From the NCBI GenBank assembly GCA_001603145.1, contig LVBI01000035.1:1-40958 (forward strand): a DNA stretch of 40,958 nt, read 5' to 3'. The stretch is from Spirochaetales bacterium Spiro_07 (GTDB taxonomy: Bacteria > Spirochaetota > Spirochaetia > Treponematales > Treponemataceae). Position 1 is the first letter of the stretch. The number at the start of each line of letters is the position of its first letter. Both the position numbers and the translations under genes were made by a program. Positions 1 through 7,727 of this stretch are shown one piece after another. The notes below the pieces were generated by a model. That model did not search any database, was not told the DNA's origin, and worked only from the letters and a program-made list of their open reading frames with translations.

Positions 1-684
1 GCCAGCCTGCCATATTTTCTGTGGTATGGTCTGAAAGGTTTATGCCGTCTCTTGAGAAATATTCTGTAGACGGAACTATTTCAGTGCCGCTTGAGTTGAC
101 GCATCTATAATAATACGGAACTTTGAAAGGCAATGCCTTGCCCAATTCAACGTGTGTTTCTTCAAGCTGTGCAACACGTGTTGTGCCGTTTGATAAGTTT
201 ATATATGCAGTGCCAGAAACTGTGTCGTTAGGCCCGATTCTTGGGAGTACGTCTTTTGTTGTTGTGGCGTCCGCTATAATTGCTGGTTGCGGAACACCGT
301 TTACGGTCAGTTCAATTCTTATAGTTGTAATGTTGTCGAGCGCGGCCATCTGGGTTATGAGCAGCCCGCTTTCCTCTTCAAAAGAATTGCTGCCTTGCGG
401 GTCAAGACCAGGGCCGGTCTGTGTTCCCTTTCCCCAGCCGCCAGCATCGCCGCCGTTGTGTATTCCGCCGCTTTCTGTCTTGTGCCAGCCAGATACAGCT
501 CCTCCGCCACCGCCGCCGCCGCCGCATGCGGCAAGGCTGAAAGCCAGAATAATGGCGGTTAAGGCTATAAAAAGTTTTGTCAGGCTATTATATTGCTTGT
601 TGCTTGTTGCTTGTTGCTTGTTGCTTGTTGCTTGTTGCTTGTTGCTTGTTGCTTGTTGCTTAAAAATTGTAAAGCGCGTTTCAT
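1..684 (-). CDS. Lipoprotein gene, 3'-truncated, out of frame at a 7-bp repeat
   Basis: Reading the minus strand from 583 down to 1 gives an uninterrupted protein: a hydrophobic signal segment, a lipobox ending L-A-A-C (Cys codon 526-524), a run of seven glycines, then a Gly/Ser/Thr-rich sequence that continues past the left edge. This is the plan of a surface or periplasmic lipoprotein; its function is not recognisable. The frame is open up to 742, but the stretch contains no ATG, GTG or TTG before the lipobox. The only good start is the ATG at 684-682, preceded by AAAGG about 12 nt upstream. It opens a different frame, runs through nine-plus copies of a 7-bp repeat and stops at TGA 582-580. 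One extra repeat copy, or two fewer, would join the ATG to the lipoprotein frame. I infer a phase-variable gene in the OFF state; a pseudogene, a non-standard start or a repeat-length sequencing error are the alternatives. Confidence 0.6.
593..661. repeat. 7-bp tandem repeat, nine full copies plus six bases
   Basis: The unit TTGCTTG (plus strand) is repeated perfectly nine times from 593 to 655 and is followed by a 6-nt partial copy. Because 7 is not a multiple of 3, each gain or loss of a unit changes the frame of anything translated across it. It lies between the only plausible ATG and the signal-peptide segment of the lipoprotein gene at the left edge. Confidence 0.95.
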
Positions 685-761
685 GCTTGTCAAGTACCTT
701 TAAAGCTATTCTTGAAAATTCCCTGTTTGTTCGTAAAACGAATTATACCGCAAATCGATAA

Positions 762-1359
762 AAAAAGCAAAACTTCTTTTCGCAACAGCTTCAATAGCCC
801 CATGTGTCATTGCCGTGCTTGACACGGCAATCTTGCCGCTGTACATACACCAAAAGATTACCCGGTCAAGCCGGGTAATGACATGCTGCTTCCTTTGCAC
901 TTTTGCTACGCAAAAACCGGCAGAATTTATTCATCAACCTAAAAAGATTGTCGGGTCACGCTTGGCAATAACAGTTTTAAGACACTTCGCCGCGAAGCAC
1001 AATTGGTCATTTCGACTACGCTCAATGACCGGATTAATCTGCGTAAGCGGAGCAAAACTTAAAGTGTAGATAATCGGGGGTTATTAGGGGTTCTTTTCGC
1101 AGCAACTTGTTCCACAACAAAACGCCAATCGGCGAAAAGCGCCGCTTTTGCAAAACAAAACCGGCAGCCTTTGCAAAAGTAAGTTTTGTGCACCAGTTAC
1201 AAGATTCCGTAAAGAATCTTGGCCGTTTTGCTCGATAAGACTAAAACTATAGATTAAGCTAATACAAAACGCCGCCTCGGATGAAGGGGTTTTCCCTTCC
1301 CCTTCAAAGTTCAGTGGCACTTTCAAGTGTCAAAAGTTCCGGCACTTCCAAGTGCCAAT
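762..1359. other. Gene-free 600-bp stretch filled with repeats
   Basis: I see no credible gene. Around 788-873 lie two facing hairpins in the pattern GTCATTGCCG...GGCAATCT and AGATTACCCGG...GGGTAATGAC. At 1200-1221 is an 8-bp stem hairpin (CAAGATTC / GAATCTTG) with flanks related to the repeat block at 27040-27300. From 1283 to 1356 is a set of hairpins directly downstream of asnA. The short open frames here have no start signals or protein-like composition. Confidence 0.7.
1283..1356 (-). terminator. Hairpin cluster directly after the asnA stop
   Basis: On the minus strand the asnA stop codon (1362-1360) is followed after 3 nt by GGCACTT-GG-AAGTGCC (1356-1341), then CACTT-GA-AAGTG (1329-1318), then GAAGGGG/CCCCTTC (1305-1283). 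There is no clean T-run, so terminator function is inferred from position. The same order of elements follows the stop of the XRE-cupin gene at 9402. Confidence 0.45.
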
Positions 1360-2397
1360 CTAAAGCAACGGAATATTGTTCTTTGCACATTCGTCAATCA
1401 TTGACTGCGGCCATGTGCTTACTTGGGTTTCGCCGATATGGGCTTTTCTCAAGAAGTACATGCACAATCTTGACTGGCCTATGCCGCCGCCGATTGATGG
1501 AGAAAGCTCGCCATTGAGAAGCCTTTTATGAAAATAAAGCTTTGACCGCTCAGGGCAGCCGCGCTCTTCAAGCTGGCGTTTCAAAGATTCTGGCGAAACA
1601 CGCACGCCCATCGAAGAAATTTCAAAAGCTCTTTCGAGCACAGGGTTCCACACAAGCAAATCGCCGTTAAGACCGCGCTTGCCGTCGCCTGTTTCGCTAA
1701 TCCAGTCGTCATAGTCCGGCGCGCGGCCGTCGTGTGCAATGCCGTCAGAAAGCGGTGCACCGATTCCTATGATGAAGACAGCACCATATTTCTTGGCTAT
1801 TTCATTTTCGCGCTCTTTAACCGAAAGTTTCGGATAAGCTTGAAGCAAATCTTCTGCATGAATGAACGTAATCTCTTCGGGCAGAATCGGCGTAATCTGC
1901 GGAAAACGATCGTAAATATAGAATTCGGTGCGCTTCAAGCAGCGGAAAATCTTCTTTACGACGTCTTTCAAAAATTCAATGCTTCTGTCGTTGTTGTCAA
2001 TCGCCATTTCCCAGTCCCACTGGTCAACGTAAAGCGAATGAATGTTGTCCAAGTCTTCGTCAGCGCGGATTGCGTTCATGTCTGTGTAAATGCCGAAGCC
2101 TCTTGAAAGGCCAAGCTCCGTAATCTTTACCCTCTTCCACTTTGCGAGCGAATGTACAATTTCCATTGCCTGCTCGTTCATGTCTTTCACAGGAAAACTT
2201 ACAGGGCGTTCCACGCCGTTCAAGTCGTCATTCAAGCCTGTGCCTTTTGGAACAAAAAGCGGTGCAGTGACACGCGTCAGATTAAGCTCGGTTGAAAGCG
2301 CAAGCTGAAAAAAATCCTTAATCATGACGATTGCATGTTCGGTTTCTTTGACCGAAAGCAACGGTTTATACTTCTTTGGAATCGTAAGCTGAGACAT
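1360..2397 (-). CDS. asnA: Aspartate-ammonia ligase (asparagine synthetase A)
   Basis: Makes asparagine from aspartate, ammonia and ATP in the cytoplasm. At 345 aa it is close to the usual ~330 aa of AsnA, which is a class II aminoacyl-tRNA-synthetase-like fold. Visible family motifs include D-Q-W-D-W-E near residue 125 and the C-terminal glycine-rich G-G-G-I-G-Q-S-R, which corresponds to class II motif 3. The start is supported by AAGGA about 9 nt upstream of ATG. It lies only 36 bp after argD on the same strand and is probably the last gene of the arg operon. Placing ammonia-dependent asparagine synthesis behind ornithine synthesis would tie two nitrogen-assimilating products to one transcript; that link is inference. 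Identity is secure. Confidence 0.97.
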   Translation of the reverse strand: MSQLTIPKKYKPLLSVKETEHAIVMIKDFFQLALSTELNLTRVTAPLFVPKGTGLNDDLNGVERPVSFPVKDMNEQAMEIVHSLAKWKRVKITELGLSRGFGIYTDMNAIRADEDLDNIHSLYVDQWDWEMAIDNNDRSIEFLKDVVKKIFRCLKRTEFYIYDRFPQITPILPEEITFIHAEDLLQAYPKLSVKERENEIAKKYGAVFIIGIGAPLSDGIAHDGRAPDYDDWISETGDGKRGLNGDLLVWNPVLERAFEISSMGVRVSPESLKRQLEERGCPERSKLYFHKRLLNGELSPSIGGGIGQSRLCMYFLRKAHIGETQVSTWPQSMIDECAKNNIPLL

Positions 2398-2433
2398 TTT
2401 GTTTCATCCTTAGTTATCGTTTAGTTTTATGCG

Positions 2434-3603
2434 CTACACGCTTTCAAGCACTTTCTTGAAAATCGCAAGCCCGGCCAGAGCCTGCTCTTCTGTAAGCACA
2501 AGAGGCGGCAAAAAGCGCACGGCCTTTGTTCCGGCTGTTGAAACACACAAGCCGTTTTCAAGACATTTCTTCTGAATCTCGCCAGGAGCTTGCGTAACGT
2601 CAATGCCGAGCATCAAGCCCTTGCCGTGAACCAAAGTTACGCATGGCAGCTTCCATGAGTTGATTGTATCAGTTATGAGCTTGCCGACTTTGTTGACATG
2701 CTCAAAAAAGCCAGGCTTAAGCATTTCTGCAAGCACTGCCCTGCCGCCTGCACATGCAAGCGGATTGCCGCCGAATGTAGACTGATGGTCTCCGGCAACA
2801 AAAACGTCAGTTGCCCTACCGCCGAAAATACATGCGCCCATCGGAACGCCGCCGGCGATGCCTTTTGCAGCTGTAATAACGTCTGGCTCAAGCCCCATTG
2901 CAAGGCTTGCGAACAATGCGCCTGTTCTGCCCATGCCGGTCTGAACTTCGTCAATAACGACGAGCGCACCTGCTTTGCGTGCCGCGTCGCATGCGGCTTT
3001 TGCCCATTTCTCGTCAACCAAGTTTACGCCGCCCTCACCTTGAATACATTCCATCATAAAGGCACAAACTGAATCGTCAAAAGTTTTTTCGATTGCGTCA
3101 AAATCGCCCGGCTCAATGTACTTAAAGCCGTCCGGGTAAGGCGCAAAGCAGTCAGGGTGAAATTTTTCTTGGCCTGTTGCCATAAGCGTTGCCAAAGACC
3201 GGCCGTGGAAAGACTGCTTGAGCGTAACAATTGTCTTTCTCTTGCCGCCCTTGTCCTTGCTTTCAAGCCAGCCGAACTTGCGTGCAAGCTTGATTGCAGC
3301 TTCGTTTGCTTCCGCACCAGAATTGCAGAAATAAACGCGCTTCATGCCGGTTGCCTTTGTCAGTTCTTCTGCAAAAGCAAGGTTCGTATCAGACGTGTAA
3401 TAATTTCCGATATGAATTTCTTTCTTAATCTGGTCGGTCAAAGCCTTTACCAGAACCGGGTTGTTATGCCCCAAGCAATTGACACCAATGCCAGAGACAA
3501 AATCAATATATTTCTTGCCGTTCTTATCAACAAGCTCCGCGCCGTTGCCGCCGACAAAAGTTACATCAAAACTTCCATAGTTGTTTGCAACAATTCCAGC
3601 CAT
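2434..3603 (-). CDS. argD: Acetylornithine aminotransferase
   Basis: A PLP-dependent class III aminotransferase that converts N-acetylglutamate semialdehyde to N-acetylornithine with glutamate as donor. The 389-aa length is normal. The PLP-binding lysine is K247 in T-A-A-K-G-I-A-G-G, preceded by the cofactor aspartate in V-V-I-D-E-V-Q-T-G (about 215-223), and N-S-G-A-E-A-N at 94-100 is the usual phosphate-binding segment. A good ribosome site (AAAGG) lies 7 nt before the ATG. It sits between argB (80 bp upstream) and asnA (36 bp downstream) on the same strand. Members of this family can also use N-succinyl-diaminopimelate, so a second role in lysine synthesis is possible, but the arg context makes the named role the main one. 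Confidence 0.97.
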   Translation of the reverse strand: MAGIVANNYGSFDVTFVGGNGAELVDKNGKKYIDFVSGIGVNCLGHNNPVLVKALTDQIKKEIHIGNYYTSDTNLAFAEELTKATGMKRVYFCNSGAEANEAAIKLARKFGWLESKDKGGKRKTIVTLKQSFHGRSLATLMATGQEKFHPDCFAPYPDGFKYIEPGDFDAIEKTFDDSVCAFMMECIQGEGGVNLVDEKWAKAACDAARKAGALVVIDEVQTGMGRTGALFASLAMGLEPDVITAAKGIAGGVPMGACIFGGRATDVFVAGDHQSTFGGNPLACAGGRAVLAEMLKPGFFEHVNKVGKLITDTINSWKLPCVTLVHGKGLMLGIDVTQAPGEIQKKCLENGLCVSTAGTKAVRFLPPLVLTEEQALAGLAIFKKVLESV

Positions 3604-3683
3604 ATTATTTCCTTTATAAAAGCTAAAGCCAAAAGCCGCGCACTGCCATTGCCGTCAAACCACGGCAAGAGCAGTGCATCAGC

Positions 3684-4547
3684 TTACAAAATCATCGTAC
3701 CTACACCGCGGTCACTGAAAACTTCAAGCAGAAGCGCGTGAGGCACACGGCCATCGATTATATGCGTTCGAAGCACGCCGCCGTCCAAAGCTTCGGTACA
3801 GCAAGCCACTTTCGGAATCATTCCGCTTGAAATTACGCCTGTTTCAACAAGCTGCGGAATGTCTTCGCGCTTGATGACCGAAATGAGCGAGCTTGGGTCG
3901 TTCACGTCGCGCAAAAGCCCCGGAACATTCGTCATCTGCACGAACTTTTCTGCTTTGAGCGCAACCGCAATCTTGGCGGCGGCTGTATCAGCATTAATGT
4001 TATACGAATGCGGGTCGCCCGGACCGCCGGCAGCTACAGTCGAAATAACAGGAATAAAGCCTTCTGCAATAACCTGATTGATGATAGAAGGGTTTATAGC
4101 CGTAACTTCGCCGACAAAGCCCAAGTCTGCGCCGTTTGACGTAAGCTTGGTCGCCGTAAGCATTCCGCCGTCTATGCCGCAAAGACCAACAGCCTTGCCA
4201 CCTGCTTTTTGAAGCAGCCCGACAATCTCTTTGTTGATTTTGCCCGCAAGCACTTCCTGCACAATTTCCATTGTCTCTTCGTCTGTGTAGCGCAAGCCGT
4301 TCACAAACTTAGATTCTTTGCCGACTTTCTCAAGAGCTGCGTTAATTTCAGGGCCGCCACCGTGCACAAGCACCGAGCGGATGCCGACCAAGCTCATAAG
4401 AACAAGGTCTTCCATCACGGCCTGCTTCAGCTCCGTGTTAAGCATGGCGTTTCCGCCGTATTTTACTACGATGGTCTTGCCGGCATAACGCTGAATATAA
4501 GGCATTGCCTGAACAAGCACATCGGTCCAATCTTCATTAGAAATCAT
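3684..4547 (-). CDS. argB: Acetylglutamate kinase
   Basis: Phosphorylates N-acetylglutamate, the second step of the acetylated arginine route. It is 287 aa, an amino-acid-kinase fold protein. Visible motifs are K-Y-G-G-N-A-M near residue 29 (phosphate binding) and V-H-G-G-G-P-E-I near residue 62 (acetylglutamate binding). The ATG overlaps the stop of argJ by 4 bp (ATGA), so the two are translationally coupled. In arginine-producing bacteria with the cyclic route this enzyme is usually the one inhibited by arginine; I did not try to score the N-terminal helix that marks arginine-sensitive forms. Confidence 0.97.
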   Translation of the reverse strand: MISNEDWTDVLVQAMPYIQRYAGKTIVVKYGGNAMLNTELKQAVMEDLVLMSLVGIRSVLVHGGGPEINAALEKVGKESKFVNGLRYTDEETMEIVQEVLAGKINKEIVGLLQKAGGKAVGLCGIDGGMLTATKLTSNGADLGFVGEVTAINPSIINQVIAEGFIPVISTVAAGGPGDPHSYNINADTAAAKIAVALKAEKFVQMTNVPGLLRDVNDPSSLISVIKREDIPQLVETGVISSGMIPKVACCTEALDGGVLRTHIIDGRVPHALLLEVFSDRGVGTMIL

Positions 4548-5764
4548 GTGCGGTAATCTCCGTTAATCTTTACATATTCATAAGTCAAATCGCAGCCCCA
4601 GGCCGTGCCCGAAGCATCGCCGTCTTTCAATGTAATCAGAATCTTTACTTCCTTTTCGCCAAGCACAATTTTTGCCTTGTCTTCGTCAAAAGGAAGGTCT
4701 GCGCCGTCTTTGCAGACATCGATTGTTCCTTTGCTGTTCGTAAAAGAAACGCTCGTCTTTGTCTGGTCAAAGAATTCGCCTGAATAGCCCATTGCGCAGA
4801 GAATGCGCCCCCAGTTTGCGTCTGCACCGAAGAAAGCCGCCTTAACGAGGCTTGAGCTGATAACAGACTTTGCAAGCTTGCGTGCAACTTCAACAGAAGA
4901 TGCGCCCTGAACGGTGCATTCAATCAGACGTTCCGCGCCTTCGCCGTCTGCCGCAATCTTGCGCGCCATCATCGTGTTCACTTCGTTGAGCGCTGCAAGG
5001 AAAGCGTCATAATCTGTGCCCTTTGCCTTTATCTCTGCGTTACCGGCCATGCCGTTTGCCAGAATCGACAAAGTATCGTTCGTGCTTGTGTCGCCGTCAA
5101 CTGAAACACAATTGTAAGTGCCTTTAATGCTTTCAGACAATGCAGCCTGAAGCATTTCGCTTGAAATGGCGCAGTCTGTCGTAATAAAGCCGAGCATTGT
5201 TCCCATGTTGATGTGAATCATGCCCGAACCTTTTGCCATAGTGCCGATGCGCACTGTCTTACCGCCGATTGTAGTTTCTACAGCCACTTCTTTGTAAACA
5301 GTGTCTGTCGTCATAATAGCTTCGCGAGCGGCAACGTTGCCTGAACGGCTCAAGCCTTCTTTAAGCTTTGGCAAAGCTTTTTCGATTACGTCTATGTTTA
5401 TCTGCTGGCCGATAACGCCGGTTGAGCAGACGATAACGTCAGTTTCTGAAACAGCAAGGGCTTTTGCAGCGGCACGCGCCATACGCAAAGCGTTTTCTGC
5501 GCCTTTTGCGCCTGTGCACGCATTCGCGTTGCCAGAATTGGCGATAACAGCCTGAGCACGGCCAGTCTTTACATGCTCGCGCGAAAGCTTTACAGGCTCA
5601 GCCTTTACGAGGTTCGACGTAAAGACAGCGCCGACACTGCACGGCTTTTCTGAATAAATCAGAGCCAAATCATTCTTGGTTCTTCCCGGCTTGATGCCGG
5701 CAAGCACGCCATTTGCACTAAAACCAAGCGGCGCACACACGCCGCCATCAATCAGCTTAGTCAA
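4544..5764 (-). CDS. argJ: Glutamate N-acetyltransferase / ornithine acetyltransferase
   Basis: Moves the acetyl group from N-acetylornithine to glutamate, releasing ornithine and recycling the acetyl group. It is 406 aa, standard for ArgJ. The self-cleavage and nucleophile threonine is T189 in N-M-G-T-M-L-G-F, with the preceding K-G-S-G-M-I motif at 178-183; cleavage there would give alpha and beta chains. The usual alanine before this threonine is glycine here, a small change. The gene lies between argC (72 bp upstream) and argB (4-bp overlap). With ArgJ present the cell does not need ArgE, and the cluster is a complete set from glutamate to ornithine provided ArgJ can also use acetyl-CoA, which not all members do. 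Confidence 0.97.
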   Translation of the reverse strand: MTKLIDGGVCAPLGFSANGVLAGIKPGRTKNDLALIYSEKPCSVGAVFTSNLVKAEPVKLSREHVKTGRAQAVIANSGNANACTGAKGAENALRMARAAAKALAVSETDVIVCSTGVIGQQINIDVIEKALPKLKEGLSRSGNVAAREAIMTTDTVYKEVAVETTIGGKTVRIGTMAKGSGMIHINMGTMLGFITTDCAISSEMLQAALSESIKGTYNCVSVDGDTSTNDTLSILANGMAGNAEIKAKGTDYDAFLAALNEVNTMMARKIAADGEGAERLIECTVQGASSVEVARKLAKSVISSSLVKAAFFGADANWGRILCAMGYSGEFFDQTKTSVSFTNSKGTIDVCKDGADLPFDEDKAKIVLGEKEVKILITLKDGDASGTAWGCDLTYEYVKINGDYRT

Positions 5765-5836
5765 TTTCTACAGCCTCTAAAAAAACGTATATTGGTCAGA
5801 TTCAAAACTGAATGACCGTGTATTTATAATTTCCTA

Positions 5837-6898
5837 TTAAAAAGCCGGAGGAATCATATCGATTCCCATGTCTTCTTTATAGCCGAACATAATGTTCATA
5901 TTCTGAACAGCCTGACCGGCCGCGCCTTTGAGCATGTTGTCAAGCGCAGAGCAAATTTCGAGCATACGGCCGTCGTGCACAACATGAACAGAAATGTCGC
6001 AGTAATTTGAATAGCGCACGTTCTTGGTTGTCGGCACCATGCCTGTCGGAAGCACACGGACAAAAGGCTCGTTAGCATAAAAGTCGCTGTAAAGGCGCTG
6101 AATTATCTTGCTGTTGATTTCAGCACCGGCGGCTTCGCATATTGTATCATTGAGCTGCGCATAAACTGTGCTTACAATGCCACGGCTCATCGGAACAAGA
6201 TGAGGCGTAAAGACAACGCCACAATGTTCGCCAGCTGCAATAGAAAGGTTGCGCTCAATTTCAGGCTGGTGCCTGTGCGCGCCAACCGCATAAGGCGAGA
6301 TTGATTCGCCGCATTCACAGAACTGATTCTTAATAGAAGGGTTTCTGCCTGTGCCGGTTACACCGCTCTTTGAATCAACGATAATCGGGTCAAACTTGAT
6401 AAGTCCGTTCTCTATAGCTGGCAAAAGCGCAAGCGTTGCAGAAGTAACGTAGCAGCCCGGGTTGCCGATTATGCGCGCTTTCGCAATTTTCTTGCGGTTC
6501 ATTTCCGGCAGACCGTATACAGATTCTGCGTGCGCAGACTGATATTTCCAGCTTTCTTTGTACCATTTTGTAAACGTAGCCTCATCATCGTCAAAGCGGA
6601 AATCTGCCGACATGTCGATAAGCTTCTTGCCTTTCTTGAGACATTCGGCCGCATACTGCTCGGCCACGCCATGCGGAAGCGCCGTAAAAATAACGTCAGA
6701 ATCATCAACGATTGAATCTGCATTAACAAGCTTTATATCGATGCAGCCTGCAAGGTTCGGATACACATCCTGCATTTGTTGTCCTTCAAAGCTGACGGAA
6801 CTCAAATTCAAGCGTTTTACCTTCGGATGACGAGCAAGCAAACGAACCAATTCTGCACCAACATAACCGGTAGCACCAATAATTCCTACGTGTATCAT
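5837..6898 (-). CDS. argC: N-acetyl-gamma-glutamyl-phosphate reductase
   Basis: Reduces N-acetylglutamyl phosphate to the semialdehyde with NADPH. From the chosen start it is 353 aa. It opens with the Rossmann motif G-I-I-G-A-T-G-Y-V-G (residues 5-14) and has the catalytic cysteine C149 in G-N-P-G-C-Y. An upstream in-frame start at 6934 exists, but the ATG at 6898 has a strong AAGGAGG ribosome site 5 nt away, and the family begins just before the Rossmann motif, so 6898 is chosen. It is the first gene of the argC-argJ-argB-argD-asnA operon. Two palindromes 70-130 bp upstream may be arginine-repressor sites. Confidence 0.96.
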   Translation of the reverse strand: MIHVGIIGATGYVGAELVRLLARHPKVKRLNLSSVSFEGQQMQDVYPNLAGCIDIKLVNADSIVDDSDVIFTALPHGVAEQYAAECLKKGKKLIDMSADFRFDDDEATFTKWYKESWKYQSAHAESVYGLPEMNRKKIAKARIIGNPGCYVTSATLALLPAIENGLIKFDPIIVDSKSGVTGTGRNPSIKNQFCECGESISPYAVGAHRHQPEIERNLSIAAGEHCGVVFTPHLVPMSRGIVSTVYAQLNDTICEAAGAEINSKIIQRLYSDFYANEPFVRVLPTGMVPTTKNVRYSNYCDISVHVVHDGRMLEICSALDNMLKGAAGQAVQNMNIMFGYKEDMGIDMIPPAF

Positions 6899-6965
6899 AA
6901 TCCCTCCTTGACAGAGCCAGACAGAAACTGCCATCTAGCAAACAATCAGTTTTATAGATTATTTT

Positions 6966-6988
6966 TGCATAAAACGTATATTTATGCA
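6966..6988. promoter_or_regulatory. Palindrome upstream of argC, candidate operator
   Basis: A perfect inverted repeat TGCATAAA-N7-TTTATGCA lies 67 bp upstream of the argC start, in the divergent region between argC (minus) and a lipoprotein gene (plus). Its AT-rich, roughly 20-bp two-fold form resembles ArgR boxes in other bacteria, but the exact consensus is not matched and no regulator gene is adjacent. Control of the arg operon is inference. Confidence 0.5.
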
Positions 6989-7016
6989 ACATCAATGTAT
7001 AAAATTTCACGAAGTC

Positions 7017-7029
7017 GCATATTTTATGC
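7017..7029. promoter_or_regulatory. Second, shorter palindrome upstream of argC
   Basis: GCATA-TTT-TATGC shares the half-site core GCATA with the palindrome at 6966-6988; the two centres are 46 bp apart. Paired sites are usual for hexameric arginine repressors. It is also within 120 bp of the lipoprotein start at 7145, so it could act on either gene. Confidence 0.4.
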
Positions 7030-7108
7030 AGTATAAACATTATCGGTCTATTAACCGCAAGTGTTTCGTAATAGTTTTATCTATATTTATAGACTCAATT
7101 CGGGTATC

Positions 7109-7138
7109 TTGAATTCTTTCGCCGTGGCGTGCTAGACT
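7109..7138 (+). promoter_or_regulatory. Sigma70-type promoter of the TPR lipoprotein, leaderless
   Basis: TTGAAT, an 18-nt spacer and TAGACT, ending 6 nt before the ATG at 7145. No ribosome site lies between, so transcription would begin at or next to the start codon. Confidence 0.5.
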
Positions 7139-7144
7139 GAACGC

Positions 7145-7636
7145 ATGAAAAGTACATTTGCAAAGTCAGTTTTTTTGACGCTTATTGTTTCGATAAGCCT
7201 TATTTTTGTTTCATGCAACACACTTCCTACAGATATTCCTGATGATATCAGCCCGGAAGACATGATTATAAAAGCTCAGCAGTACACAGACGCAAACAAG
7301 ACAGCCGCCGCAGAGATGCTTTACAACAGGCTGCTTGACGAATACGGCTCTGACACAAACTACAGAGTCATCGGCGAATATGAGATTGCGCATATCAAGC
7401 TTAAGGCTAAGAAATACGCTGAAGCAAAGCCTTTGTATGAAGACATCATCAATATTTATGAAACCACATACGAGACGCTGCCGGGCAAATATCTTGTGCT
7501 TGCGCGCAACGACCTTGAACGTCTGAACGAAGAATACAAATATGACGGCAACTTAAAGGAAAAACTTTCAAAGAAAGAAAAAGCCAAGAAGAAACAGCAG
7601 GAAGAAGACGAAGAAAGCTTCTCTGCTTTCTGGTGA
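7145..7636 (+). CDS. Small TPR-like lipoprotein
   Basis: A 163-aa protein with a signal peptide of about 23 residues ending in a lipobox-like F-V-S-C, so Cys24 is probably lipidated and the protein anchored to a membrane facing the periplasm or cell surface. Residues 40-130 are helical, with repeats of the type A-x-x-x-Y-x-x-L-L and Y-A-E-A-K-P-L-Y, as in tetratricopeptide or BamD-like outer-membrane-assembly lipoproteins. The tail is a highly charged Lys/Glu segment ending F-S-A-F-W; a C-terminal aromatic is odd for a lipoprotein. The specific role is unknown. A clear terminator follows at 7659, so it is a single-gene unit. Confidence 0.85.
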   Translation: MKSTFAKSVFLTLIVSISLIFVSCNTLPTDIPDDISPEDMIIKAQQYTDANKTAAAEMLYNRLLDEYGSDTNYRVIGEYEIAHIKLKAKKYAEAKPLYEDIINIYETTYETLPGKYLVLARNDLERLNEEYKYDGNLKEKLSKKEKAKKKQQEEDEESFSAFW

Positions 7637-7658
7637 TATTCCGCCGCATAAAACAAGA

Positions 7659-7687
7659 GCCTGCACAATGCGTTGCAGGCTTTTTTT
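7659..7687 (+). terminator. Intrinsic terminator
   Basis: A 7-bp stem GCCTGCA / TGCAGGC with an 8-nt loop is followed by seven T residues, 23 nt after the lipoprotein stop codon. Confidence 0.9.
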
Positions 7688-7727
7688 ATCTTTTCTTGAA
7701 ATCACTTTTATGATACAATTTTGAGTT

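Noticed and set aside
123..761. 212-codon plus-strand open frame with Cys/Leu repeats
   Set aside because: It is the antisense of the lipoprotein gene and its 7-bp repeat; the minus strand has a clear signal peptide and lipobox.
1084..1326. Small minus-strand frame after asnA
   Set aside because: It consists of hairpin repeats and lacks a ribosome site.
3157..3741. 194-codon plus-strand open frame
   Set aside because: Antisense to argD, whose identity is certain.
6899..6934. Longer N-terminus of ArgC
   Set aside because: The strong AAGGAGG site next to ATG 6898 and the position of the Rossmann motif favour the shorter form.
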